NCBI RefSeq assembly: GCF_001577835.2
Contig: NC_029518.1
Coordinates: 88,022,979-88,086,978 of the forward strand
Direction of reading: 5' to 3'
Origin: Coturnix japonica
Taxonomy: Eukaryota; Chordata; Aves; Galliformes; Phasianidae
DNA length: 64,000 nt
Both the position numbers and the translations under genes were made by a program. The notes below the pieces were generated by a model. It was not told the origin of the DNA. It was given only the letters and a program-made list of their open reading frames with translations, and ran no database searches. Shown in pieces: positions 1-12,900 of the stretch; position 1 is the first letter of the stretch, and each line of letters opens with the position of its first letter.

Positions 1-357
1 ACCCAGTAGAGGTTTTGCCCAGGGAACTGGTGGAGTCGCTGTCTCTGGAAATTCTCATGCAGAAGTTGTGTGTGGCTCATAGAATTGTGGAATCATATAA
101 TGTCCTGGGTTGAAAAGGACCACAATGTTCATTCAGTTTCCAACCCCCTGCTATGTGCAGGGTCGCCAACCAGCAGACCAGGCTGCCCAGAGCCACATCC
201 AGCCTGGCCTTGAATGCCTTCAGGGATGGGGCATCCACAGCCTCCCTGGGCAACCTGTTCCAGTGAACACTTAAGGACATTGTTGGTGGGTGTATTGCTG
301 GGTTGATTGTTGGACTAGTTGGTCTTAGTGGCCTTCTCCAGTCTTACTGGTTCTATG
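1..357 (+). mobile_element. CR1 LINE 3' end, split by a second CR1
   Basis: The first ~75 bases translate on the + strand as VLPRELVESLSLEI, the conserved C-terminal part of CR1 ORF2. From about 265 the typical CR1 3' tail resumes (a TTGGACTAGTTGGTCTTAG-like stretch) and ends at TTCTATGA near 357. The middle is occupied by an oppositely oriented CR1. The left part runs off the window. Confidence 0.75.
77..266 (-). mobile_element. CR1 LINE 3' end inserted in another CR1
   Basis: On the - strand this reads HWNRLPREAVDAPSLKAF followed by RLDVALGSL, the end of CR1 ORF2, and then the short CR1 3' tail. It is 5'-truncated, as most CR1 copies are. It lies inside the + strand CR1 that flanks it on both sides and is therefore the younger insertion. 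Confidence 0.85.
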
Positions 358-3300
358 AGAATAGTCAATGTGTATATGGTTAAATGTGCATTTCTATGGG
401 TCTTACCTGCTGCTCTGTCCTTAACATTGGACATTGTCCTATTAGCTGTTAGCCGTTAGGCTGTGAAACAAATTCTCTCTCCCTTAACCTTGGCCTGGAG
501 ACATGGCCTGCTCTCGAGTCAGTGACAGCTGAACAATCTGGACAGATCGGTTTCCCCAGCGTTAACTGGCTTTGCTGGATCCAGCTTTGCTCAGGTGCTG
601 TCTGAGCTCTTGCCCTGTGTCTGCCCTGGGCAAGGCAGCGTGCTCTGCTCTGGGCTGGGGGCTTCACAGAGGGGCTCAGCCGCACAGTTCAGCTCTGAGG
701 TGGCTCACTCAAGGCTTACTGCCTTGCTGCTGACACCTGTGCTGTGCGTGCTCTGCAGCAGCTCTGCTCCCAACCTGTTTGGCTGAAAACCCAAGAGCTG
801 CAACTGGGAAGAACAGTTGTGAGCAGAGCACAATAGAGCAAGCTGGTATCTTCATGGCAGTTGTGTCTTTGACAGGTTATGTGGCTGTGTGAACCACAGG
901 TCCCTGCTGGTGTTGGAGGCAGCCTTCCATGCTTGCCAGTGGGTTGCTCTGAAAGTCAGTGGCTTCTTGGCAGGGCCCTATGGAGGGCTTCTCTCTGCTT
1001 GCTTTAGGCTGGATGGTAGGACTGCAGCCAAAAGTGATGTCACTGCACATTAAGGGCCCTATTGTCTTCCCACTCCTTCCCTCCAAAAACAAAAAAAGGC
1101 ATTGTAAGCCAGGCTCTGCATGTGAAAGACCCTTTCTACTAAAATGAGGTACACGGTCAGGGTGTAACAGCAGCTTCAGGGCTGGAGAACACTGTAGTAG
1201 AGCTTGCCCATTGAGGGTGGTCTTTGGACAGGTCCTCATGGATGTCAACTGCAGCTCTCGGGCAGGTTTTCGTTAGGTGTCTCTGGAGAGGGTGGATCTT
1301 TTGCTGGTATTTGAAGTAAGGCTGGGCTGTACACTGCTGGTTTATTTTAAGAGCTTATTCTAGCACAGTCTTCACTCGGTGTTCACCGTAGGAAAAATTT
1401 CAACTTTTTTGATTGATGAATATTCCATGTATTTATACAGATGCCATTGTAATGAAGCAGCAGTCATATGCCTCATTAAAGAAGGTGTTGCCACCTTCTG
1501 CAGTATTGAGGAGGTACAGGTTTGGTTAGTTGGAAATGAAACTATGAAATGTGATGAGTCAAACATACTTAAAGGGAAGAGATTGGTGTGAAGCCAAGGC
1601 TACAGACCACAAGTGCTTTGGTGCACAAGTACATACAGCTTTAGGAGCAGGGATGTAGGAAAGTCACAGCAAGCCTTGCCTACCTGCCTGCTAACACAGG
1701 CTGCTCCATTCTCTGTGCTGGGTTATCTGAAACCAAATGTCTGTTGCCCTTTATTTTAAACACTGCAAATCAGAGGCAGTTCTTCAGCTAAGAGCCGTTC
1801 CTCCAGAGCTTGGCATCTTGAACCCACCATCTTTCTGGACTTCCAACATGGAGCTCACAACACATCTCTTAAAACCAAAGCAGAAACCTTCCTGCGGTAG
1901 CTTCCCTTTAACAGAACTGGGTGGTGATGATTTTAACTCCATTCCTTTCGTACCTGATTGCAAAACTTCCTCTTCAGCCATTTTTGTGCCGTAGTAGACT
2001 TTGTTCTTCCAGATTTTTTTTAACATATTGCTTTGTTACTTTGTTGGGTTTTTTTTTCCTTGCCAAACTCCGCTGTTATTTTCTTTCCACCCACTCCAAT
2101 GAGAGCAACACCTGAGCTGCATCTTTATCTTATCAGCATATGGGGCGGGGGGAGTACTGTAGGAATGGGAACCTCTATCCCTGGTTTTCCCATGTTCTGG
2201 GGCAAGGAAATGCTCACACACATGTTGGAATAGCAATCAGTGTTACTCTTTGTGAGCAGGAATATGTATTTTCCTTTCATTACTATGCATTTTCATTCTG
2301 TTGCCGGAACAAGCTTGCAAGGAGGATGTTCTTTTATCTGGGACTGGGTAATGTTTCCCACTCCGCCTTGCTTGGCAGGGTGTGGGACCCACACAGTGCG
2401 TTGTGCCAGTCGCTTGGATTGGGCTTTGGAGGCTTTGAATGCAAACAAATTCCTTGGGCTCCCAGCAGGATGGCGCTGGGTCTCAAAGAGCCAAAGCGGA
2501 TGCGGCCCTATCGCGGATCTGCCAGACAACCCTTATTTGGAGCGTCCGATCCCGAAGGCAGGAGGTGGCTGGGGAGCCCACAGGTGCATGAGTTGCCTAA
2601 TTTTTATCTCTGTCTTGGCTCTCATCCTGCTGATGCAAAACCTGCGGTGCATGTGGGAGGTGAAGAAACGAATGTGAGAGCAGCAAGATTAGCGACCTCT
2701 CAGGTGATCGGTACCAAGGTGTTGGTTTTGGTTTTGGTTTTTTTTTTTTCCTTCCTCCTTCTTGGGAAGGCTGCTCTGCCTTTCAAACTCTACTTTCCTG
2801 GGCTGTACCTTCATGGATGTGTGCAGACAGACCCATGCTTAGCCTGCACTGCCAGCTGCCTGGCCATAGCCCAGCTCTACTCCTAGAAGCCACGTGGCCT
2901 CGTTAGCACAGCACTCTGCCTCTTGGGGCTGCACTGGTGTCCTTTATAAGGCTCTGGGGCTAGAGAAGGTTTGCATTCAGCTCAGCAGGATCGAGCACTT
3001 TAAGGTCTATCCTGCGTACATCCAAGTGCTTGTGTCTTTAGGAAAGACCCCTTTGTTTTTCTCCTTCATGTCTGCATTTAGCAAAGCCTTTAGAGAAACC
3101 ATGTGCTCTCAGCCATCAGCACTTAAATACTGACCTTTGAGCTTCTAGGTAATTTTTCTTTGGTGGATGGCTGATAAATGAGCTGTCTGTGGAATTTGGG
3201 CCTCAGGCTGTTCCTCCAGCTATCCAGGAAGGAGTTTGGTAACCATGTGGCTGCGTGCATCTGTGGGTCACCATGCAAACAGGCAGCTCTCACACTTGGA

Positions 3301-6300
3301 GCTGACATTCCCAGAGCTCCTGCTGGCACACAGGTTCCAATCCGCTGGTCCAAACCACAGTCTTTTATTTAAGCTAGACGCATCCTTCGCCTTATTTGTT
3401 CCCCTGGTTTTTAATCTCGCGTGGAAGCCTCAAAGGTTCCTCTTCAGGTTAGTTCGGTTGAGGGGTTCCATGGCTCTCTGTTCTATAAAAAGTGAAATGA
3501 ACGCAGAGATAAAGTCAGCTGTACAGCAACTGCTGCCTTCCCCAGCCAGAGACCACAGGAATGAGCTTGCTGCACCGAGGGAAAGCAGAGTGCAATGCAG
3601 CACGGACCCAGTGGGTCCTGTTGGGTGAGGTCTGTGAGGCCCCAGGCTGGTTCTGGGAGCAGGGAGTCTGGTGAGCCATCTGCAGCAAGACTGTGCCTTG
3701 GTGTTATGGAAATGAGATACAGTGGAATCCCTTTGCCTGCTGCATTTTTGGACAGAGCGCTGGAACTAATAGGCCAAGATCAAGAAGAATGGTTTATATT
3801 GCATTCCCAAGGAAGCAGCTTACAGCAGTTTAACTTGTCGCTTTTGGGTATGTTGTAGACTCCACTGTATTGTCTCAAAATACACTGAACCAAAGTCTCA
3901 AGCATCCTGATAGGTTCGAGTTCAGTATCTCATTAAATTCAGAGGCTTTTGTCTACCTAAGAGTGAGTAAGAGGAGGCTGTGCAAGCGGTATCTCATCTA
4001 AAACTTCTGCATATGTAGCCTTTGGACTAAGCAAAATTGCTGGTGCTTCTTGTGTGACCAAAGAGCTTCGCGTCCAAGATAAACCAAGGAGAGGAGATGT
4101 AGGTATGCAAGCCTTCATGTTATAAAGACATCTTTCATCTCGCTGACAGCGAGGTTCCTGCAGCACTTTGATTGCCCTTTAATTACGCCTGTTTTTCCTG
4201 GTTTGTTTGAAAGGCAGATCTTGTTAGCAGAAAGGTGCTGCGTGGAAAGAACTTGGCTGTCTCTGCTGCCCTTCCTTGAGGGCGTGCAGCAGGGCAGCCA
4301 GATTAGTTTTATTCTGCAAAGTTAAAACTAAAGATCGTTTCTTGCAGATCTGACCATGGGCACAGTGTGTTCCTTTGGAGCTGTGAGAGACTGGGTGGTT
4401 AGAATGGCCCAGGAAGTCAAGAGGTCTGTGCTCTTCCCACACTGCCTTCCTTCCTGTGTGATCTCTGAGCAGCTGCTTTCATCCCTGTGCCTCGGTTTGT
4501 TCTTTCTGCAGGGCTGGGCTGCTGCTCACCTGCCCCATGGCTGCACGGTGCTGACTGTGGCCCTGGGAAGGCTGGAGTGTGTTGGGATGAATGTTGCCCA
4601 TTGTGGAGTTATAGCATCGAGTCCTGGCTTGCAGGCTTTGTTGTTCAGCGTTCTATCTCCAACACTGCTCTGCAGAGCTATTTGTCAGCTTTCATTAATA
4701 ACAACAACAAAAAATAAAGTCTGGCAAAGCCTGGAAATATGATTCAATACACACCAAGGCTTAACTGCCAAGCAAGCAAAATATAATTCGGGAACAGGTT
4801 TCTAATCCTTTTCCAGATCTTTAAAGAAAATCTGTGTAACTTTGGAGGGTTTGACTCATGTTTGTAAGTGCTCGGGCTTGACAGTGCTCTATTTTTAAGT
4901 GCCGTCTTTATGTTGAATCTTGGGAGGTGAGATGAAAATGGGTTTTGTTTTTTTTTTTTTGTTGAAGTAACAGCAAATCTTAATATAGCTGAGAATGCGG
5001 TACTGCCCTTAGAAAAATAGGTTGGACACATGAAAAGGAATCTTGCTCAGCAGGCTGAAGACGTGGAGCAACTTCTGCGGTTACGTTTTTCTTTCTTCTG
5101 GCAGTTGTGGGGTGGGGATGGAGCTGGCTCACAGGGTTGGCTCACTCACCCAGCCCCGCGTTTCAATCTCTGAGCACAGCCACATCTTCCTGAGCAAAGC
5201 ACCTGGCTGAGATGGTGTTAGCCCAGCCTAGGAAAGCACTTCTCTGAGTTGCCCCTGTTGTGGAATTGGAAGCAACTTCAGGCTCACAGTGAGGCTTGGA
5301 TTTGCAGGATGGGCTGGGAGAAGCACACGATCCCTCTTAACTGAGGTGGTTTGGTACAGATGGGTGAAATCAGGCTCTGAAAGACACAAGAAAGTTTGGG
5401 TTGTCATCTCCCACCCGGAGTCCTGAGGACTTAAATGGCATTGAAATGAAGTCGACTCTTCAAAGCCAGAACTAATCAAATGAGGAGAATTTCGAGTAGG
5501 AGGATAATCTTTGTCATCTGACAGCCCATCCCTGGTTCCCATGAGATCCCCACACAGTTGTGCCGCAGCAGCACGTAGCTGTTGTGCCAGGGCTGCCGCC
5601 TTTTGCCTGGAGTGCTGTGCGTGCTTTGCATAGCTGGTAAGGCTGGGCCCGGGGGCCTCTTCCAGTGCAGTGCTCCACACTCAGACCTGAATTTGCCAGA
5701 GGAGAAGTGGCACCACTTAGTGGGTGCTCGGTCTCTTGGGGTGCAGTGGTGTGAGACTCCAGGGAGGAGTTCTGCAGGAATGTTGGGGCTGTGGGAGGTA
5801 CGGAGCAGCTGCTGGTGCATGTTTCATTGCAGCGTGTAGTCATGTTTCCCATGCAGACAGGAAAGCTGCATGTGAATATTCATAGTGAGTATGTATATTT
5901 AAAATTGAAAAGATGTAAAAATATGCAGACAGCAGAGTTAAGGCTCTCTTACAAACAAAACCAGTGCTTGGGGAGCACAATTACCCAGGCTGTGCATGCA
6001 GCTGATTACACAGCCCCAGAGCAGCTGAGAGCATCTCTTCAGCTTCCTCGGAGCAGCTGCTCACCCTGGCAGTGCTGCCAGCACCCTCCCTCTGCCCATT
6101 CCAGGCCCTGGAGCTCGGCGTGCAGGTGGTTGTGGATTGCTGGTGTTTACTGGAGATATTTCACACGTTTCAGTTTCCCTGCAGGAACAGGACGTGGTGG
6201 GGTGTTGGTAAGGTCCTGGTGAAGGGGCAGCAGCTTTTGTGCCAGGGGTTGTGCTCGACTGGGCAGCCGGCCTCACTGTTCTTTGTTTCTTTTTTTTTTG

Positions 6301-6911
6301 AGCTTTTATAGTACTGTTTTATATGGAAATAAGAGCTCGCTTCCCTAATCTGTTGATAGTCATTGCATTTCCATTTCCTCTGTTGTGTCAGAACTTGAGA
6401 AGGACGTTGCAGTACTTGTGCAAAGAGGTCTTTGATAAGCACTTTGCAAAACCACAGATCCTGGTCAAACCCATTCACAACTTGCAAAAGAACAGGGGAT
6501 TTTGCAATGCTGAGATGGCTCCGGAAGGTGGCACTAATTCTCTGCACAGTGTCAGTCTGGTGCTTTGCTTCAGTAGCAAAAGAAGAAACCAGTTAGCTGG
6601 TGGGACAGTGCTCCTGTAATATCTCCAGCAGCTTCTTGTGAGCTGTGCCAGCAGTGAGCATTGTGTCTGGAGAAAGGCCTGGTATAACTGTCTAGGGAAG
6701 GTGGATGGAGATCTCATAAAGCTTGAGAATTTACTCAAGTTCACTCTTGAAGTGTCTTTACTTGGATAAAGAATTAGGAATGCAGTGATGCCTCTCATGG
6801 ATTTTTACCTGGAATCTCAGAAGACAGAAAGACATGCATCTAGAACTCTACTTGCTGTGTTAGTCTGCTCCATGTGTGTCACTGCTGAGTACTGTATTAC
6901 CTCTTCTGCAG
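358..6911 (+). other. GRHL1 intron sequence, no exon recognised
   Basis: This stretch precedes the first visible GRHL1 exon. I searched for the expected preceding exon, which encodes the part of the CP2-type DNA-binding domain just before the VFISVNC motif, and did not find it. The open frames here (for example 2140-2886, +) have no recognisable protein features. I see no further CR1 copy or RNA gene, so the segment is best read as the right part of a long intron. Confidence 0.6.
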
Positions 6912-9900
6912 GTTTTCATCTCTGTGAACTGCCTCAGCACAGACTTTTCCTCTCAGAAAGGAGTTAAAGGCCTGCCCCTGAATCTTCAGATCGACACCTA
7001 CAGCTACAACAACAGGAGTAATAAACCTGTGCACCGTGCCTACTGCCAGATTAAAGTCTTCTGTGACAAGGTAAGCTTGGCTCAGTGTGCATATGGCACT
7101 TTGGGAAAGACTGCTCCTCAGCTTAGGGGGCTTTTGTTTGAACAGTGCAATTGGTACGGGCAAGTGAAGGCATTCATTTTTGCCTAAGTTGTACCACATC
7201 ATCCCTTGTAATATCTTTGTGTTTTCTTATTACGCTTTTCTTTTGCTATCAAGTTGACCCTTCTGTGAGCACAAAATGGAGCTGTTCTCATTGTGGCCCT
7301 ATGGGATACTGCAGTGTAGTGAAGTCTGTTGACAGGCTGGATAGGTGCTGTGGTTTGACTCTTCTGCCTCATGCATTTAACACCTCAAGAATTAACACCT
7401 TTCCCAGTCATGGATCACCTGAAGCAGTGAAGGAAGCTACAGGAGCTGAGCTGAAAGCAATTGTAAGAGCTTCTCTGGGTTTGTGAAGAAGGATTTCTCA
7501 GTTATTGTAACCTTCTCCCCTCTGAAAAATCTTTCAAGGGAGGATAGCAAGTGATATACTGTGTTACTGTTTGCAGAGCTCTCCTGGCTGGCATGAGTGT
7601 TGCATAGCTTCCCCTGTCCCTCTATTGATCATTGGGAGCTGTGCTGAACTTCTGCCTTGCTGACACTGTACTTGGCTGGGGCCTGTCTTTGCATCCAGCC
7701 TCTCTACATCAGATGGACTGTTTGTAAGTGAGATCTTGCACACCTCTGCAGCCCCAGGTCTGAGAAAGGCTCACACCCTCCCTCTGGAGGCCTGAACTAG
7801 CAGGCATTGGTCTCATCATCTGCAGTCTTTCTTTAGCCTGCAACTGGAAAATGAGTGTCTTGTTTCATTTTCTCTGTCCCTATCTACGGAGCCCTCTAGT
7901 CTGCCTCTGTTAATAGCACCCTAGTAAATAACCCTGCCATGTTTTATTGTTCATTTTTGTTTTTAAACAGAATCATAAAATCATTAAGGTTGGAAAAGGC
8001 CACTAAGATAATTATATCCACCTTCCCCTATAGCCACATCCCTCAGTGCCACAGCTCCATGGTTCTTGAACACCTTCAGGGATGGTGACTCCATCACCTC
8101 CCTGGGCAGCCTGTGCCACTGCCTCAACACTGATGCTATTCTGTAGTGCATTGCAGTGCAGACTTTGTTCAGACTTGTCACAGAAGTGCTTAAGCTACCA
8201 GGGATGGGGTGGTCTGCCAAAGGAAGACCTCTGGGGCACGGCTGAGTGCTACATGGGCAAGGGGTGATTAAATACATGCTCTCACAAACTGTTGTTGATG
8301 GTGTCCTTCAGGAGTTGCCATTGGGAGGGTTTTTATGGGGTGCTGAAACCAGTGAGATGTTATTGAAAGAAGAGATCATGGAGGTGATGCAGCTGGGTGG
8401 GTACAGGCTGTGCTGGTGCAGATTGCCTGAGGTGGGACAACACTTTCTGCCTCTGCCCCAGCCCAGTAAATCCCTCCTAGAGTTGCTATTGCTTCTGCAG
8501 TGAGCAGCTTCTCCTCCTATTAGATCTCTTCTTCTCTGACCTACTTCATGAACGTCACAGCAAGGAGACAAGAGACACCAAGGGACAGCCCCAAGGACCT
8601 GTGAGAAGTGGTATCTCTCCAGCCCCCCCTGCACGCCATGGGTCACAGCTTGAGCCTCCAGCTGGCTCTCAACAGTGACGTGCTGTTTTTAGACCCCTTT
8701 GGCTCAGCGTCCCTTTTGCTCTCACGTCTTCACATCCCTTTGCCCTAGTTTCCACAAACAAGAGAGTAGCAGAAGTCTTTTGTAGTAACGTTTCTCCACC
8801 AGCTAAGCATCCTCACCGCACTGTCAGATGTGGAGACATGCTAGGCACGTGGACAGGATGCCCAGCTGCTGGCTGGGGTGAGCCTGTCCCACTGGGCAGC
8901 TGCTCCACGTTGTGGGCAGGCTGCCAGAGCCCTACCTAAACAAGAGGGGCTGGGGACATCTTAGAGCATGTCTGTTGTACCCGGCACGTAGGCAGGAGAA
9001 AGGCAGCCCAGCGGTGTCCTGAAGACTGTGCCGTATTGACTGTGTCACAGCTTTGCACCCTCTCCCTGTGCAGCTGTTGCTTATCATGTAAGCTGTGTTT
9101 TGCTGCAGGAGGGAGGAACGATGGCTCTCCAGAGCACAGCTTCCCTTTGACAGCTCAAGAACCCGTTATACGAGGGAGGAGAAATAACAGAAAAGTCCTG
9201 CAGCCTTTAATATGTTGGCAAGAGTGTGAAATCTTGTATTTCAGGCTGGTGAGGAAGTTGGGCAAACCTTTTTCTTATGAGCATACTTACTCCATAACTG
9301 CAGAATATGGGATTCCAATATCCTAAGTCATTTTTAGTTTTTCCTTCCCCCTGGCTCCTGGTAACAAGCTGACAAACCAGAAAAGCAGCTGAGGTGATGC
9401 AGGGACTCATGGAGAACCAGCTGACTGTATAGCAGAGCTCTGTGACCGTGCAGTAATGGACAGGTCAAAGGAGGTTTCCTCAAAACACTTATAAATCCTG
9501 CCAGTGGATCTGAACATTCCTCTGCTCTGCACAAGGATGCGGGTGTGTTACTGGCAGCTCAGCAGGGCTAGAAAGAAGTAGCGATGGCTTCCTGTAATTC
9601 CTCTGTGGACAGATAACTGTTAGCCTGTTTTAGAGGAAGGCAGAGCTTGTGTGCTCCATCTGGGGCAGTGGTCTGATGGCAGCACTGAATTTAATTTTGG
9701 GTAGCTACTTTGGGCTGGTCACTTCCTGCAGCTGGCTGTGTGACATCCCTACCCTAACCCACAGTCATGTGGGATTCTGTTCAGAGCTGGAGGAAGGAAA
9801 GTGATTCTCTGTTCTATTCTAGCTGTCTGCATCTACCTTAACCGTGTGTCCCCACACACCAAATGCCAGGAGCTTTGTGGGCAGCAACTCAGCTTGGTCT

Positions 9901-12900
9901 CTGTGGCTTCTACCGCAGCCCAGTGCTGATGCAAAGGAAAGAAATAAATAATGCCTACTTGAAAGCGGTGGATGTCTACATCTTTAGACTATAGAGGCTT
10001 GTATAGCTGCTGCTGACTCCAGGTGCAACATTCCTCCTCACTTCTGCTTCCCTTCATCTCTTGGCAGGGAGCAGAAAGGAAGATCAGGGATGAAGAACGA
10101 AAGCAGAGCAAAAGAAAAGGCAAGTGCACTGACCCCAGCTCTCAGTTGAATGCCTGTAAGTAGAAACTATTCCACGAGTATTTTAAATATTAGATCTCAC
10201 TTTGGCTACAAATAATTGATGTACCAGTACTCTTAAGTCAATTTTTTTTTTATTCCCTGTGGAGTTGGTTTTGTTTTAAGCTGTTTTTTATGGATCATTA
10301 ATTGCATTGAACAAATTACTGAGTCATTTAGGACTTACATAGTTTTTTTTAGGACTTACGTAGTTTTTTCCTGTCCAAGACAGGATTCTGGTACACATTT
10401 AGCTGCAGTTGAAGTGGCGAGGTGTGTGTGATGTCTGGATACTTGCTGCAACCCCTGTAGATTTAGGTGTCCATAAGAACTGGAGCTTCCAACTTGATCT
10501 TAAACTTAAGCTTTAATGCATGTTGGAAGGTGCTTTCAGCTGTGCAGCAACATGGTGGCAGCCTTGGGTCTGTGCCTCCCAGCTCAGCGCTCACTCTTCC
10601 ATTGTGAAGCCATCCTTGTTCACTGTCTTCAGTAGAAATGGTTTCCATACGTGTGAGTGATGTGAAGATCTCAGCATTCTCAGTAGACAAAGGCTGTGGA
10701 GCTGCCTCCTGCTGAATATCTTCCCTTTAGCCGCAGCAGGTGAGGTCTGTGTATCTTGACTGCAGCAGATCCCGTGCTCTGATGGCTTGTTATTGGCTAA
10801 CAGAGCTGCTTAGAGAACACATCTCCCTATGCTCCATTTAATGGGGCAGGCGTGTGCTCTTCCCTTGTCAGAGCTGTGCTATTAACAGTCCAACCGGTTG
10901 GACAAGCATGCAGCTCACAGCTTGTTGGGCAGGATTTTCCTGACGCAGCAGGTACAGGCTGCTGGATCTGCTTCAGAAGAACATAGTGCTCTGAGGGAAC
11001 CCTTTTGCTCAAGGGCAAACGTTGAAGGGATGTGTTTTGATTCTCTTACCCTATGTAGAAGGCAGCTTTAGCACACTGCTAGCATTTCACAAACGTAGTT
11101 GCCCCGTTGGCTCTCAGAAGGTTGCTGGAAGGGGAGAACTCAGTTTCAGTCCCGATTTCCAGGATCTCATGATTGTTCAGAAGCTGCTTTCTAGTGAGAA
11201 TTTCCTAAGCTTGGACTTAACCTGGAGAGCCCTTGATTTTCCTGGAAAATACAATGCCCCGCTGTTTGGATTTTACGTGAGGAGTTTTTACTTGCTGTAA
11301 AGACATAAGCTGTTGTACCCACCTCTGGGGTTACTGATACCTCTTGCATGCAGACTCAGCAACAGCAGAAACTTTGACTTTTGGTCAAAACAGTTATTTT
11401 ACAGGGATCAAATAGTGTTAGAAAAGTCAGATTTACAAGGCAAAAGGTGTTTATTTCTGACCGGAGACTTGAGAGTTCACCTCAACTGCTTTGCTTGCAG
11501 TTGGTTTGACTCCAAACGTAAGAGTTTCCATGTGGTAATTAAGTGGAAATCTGTGGTTCTGACATGATCGTATCAGAACAGCAGTTGGAGGCACCTCCTG
11601 CCTCACTCTCTCCCAAATGGGCTTTTGTGGGCACCTTGTGTCACTTCACTGGTGCATGGTGAGAGCCGAAGTCCGCTGTGGGAGATGGTGCTTGTGGGGG
11701 ATGGCAGCCTGGGAGTGACCAGTGTGAACGATGAAGAAAAACATAAATGAAGAAGAATGGAAATGCAACTCGTGAGCAGATTTGGACATCTCTTTAGAGC
11801 CAACGTGCTTTTTAGTACTGACTTTGGAGAGGTGCCCAGCTGTGTGGGTGGCAGCCTCTTTCCTTCTTTCTCTTCTTTCTGGTGTGGGGAAATTCAGCAG
11901 CCCGTTGTGGGGGATTGGTTTGGCAGAAGGGATAGGGGGGTTTTAAACATCTTTTGTTCTTTGTTCCACTTGGTATATGGAAGACCTGCGCTTTTCTGTT
12001 GGAGTTGGTGGTCAGACCACCCTGCAGCCCAGCACAATGTTCAAATGGAGTCAGACAGTTCACTTAGATGGAATTTGTTCTCTGCTCTTCTGTTGGAGTC
12101 CAGGCCCTCACTCAAGACAACCCAGGTTCAAACTCCTCCGCTACGGAAGCTTCTCCCTTTGACCCTGACTACAGGGTCAGACATCCTCGTGTGTGCCTTT
12201 TAAACGATATAGGAAAGCTTCAGCCTCATCATTGCCTACACCATCCTCACTGTCTGTACTGTCCTCTGATCCAGCCTTTGCTCTCTCTCCAGTTTCCGAT
12301 GTCAAAGTGCCAATGCTTCCCTCACACAAGCGGACAGACATCACTATCTTCAAGCCCTTTATGGATTTAGACACTCAGCCAGTCCTCTTCATTCCCGATG
12401 TCCACTTTGCAAATCTGCAGCGTGGTGCTCACGTAAGTAAAGCCTGTGGGTGTGGGGGTGAGGAGTGCTATGGGGTGTATTTGCAACGAGTCTCGGATGT
12501 TGTGTGTTTGTGCTAAATATGAAATACCAGACTGTCTGCACTGATGCTGTAAACAAACACAGGCTGAGTCTTACATGAGCAAGAGACGTTGATCTTAGAT
12601 GTGTTGGCTGGACTTAACTGGGGATGTTTTCTGAATAAATTATTTTCCTGTGAGCTACTGTTGTTGAGAACCTGAAATGATTTTTTTCCAAAGCATTTCC
12701 AGCTGAGAGTTCACAGAAGGAACTGCAGGCTGGTTTTCTCTTGTAAAGCCTGCTGGCTTTTTGCTGTGCTGCTGTAGATTTCAGGCTGCTGCAGAGTGAG
12801 AAGCTGTTCTGTGGAGCTGGCAAGCATGTCAGCCCTGTGATCTGCTGCCAGAGCACCCTGCCCCAGCATTCCTGGAAAGTCCCAGCTGACAGGAAGCTGG

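Noticed and set aside
2140-2886. Longest + frame at the left end, 248 codons
   Set aside because: It lies in a GRHL1 intron, has no domain or coherent composition, and ends in a poly-T-derived run of Leu/Val/Phe. I take it as chance.
6323-6619. + frame considered as the GRHL1 exon preceding 6912
   Set aside because: It lacks any GRHL DNA-binding-domain sequence and has no donor in the required phase 0 context.
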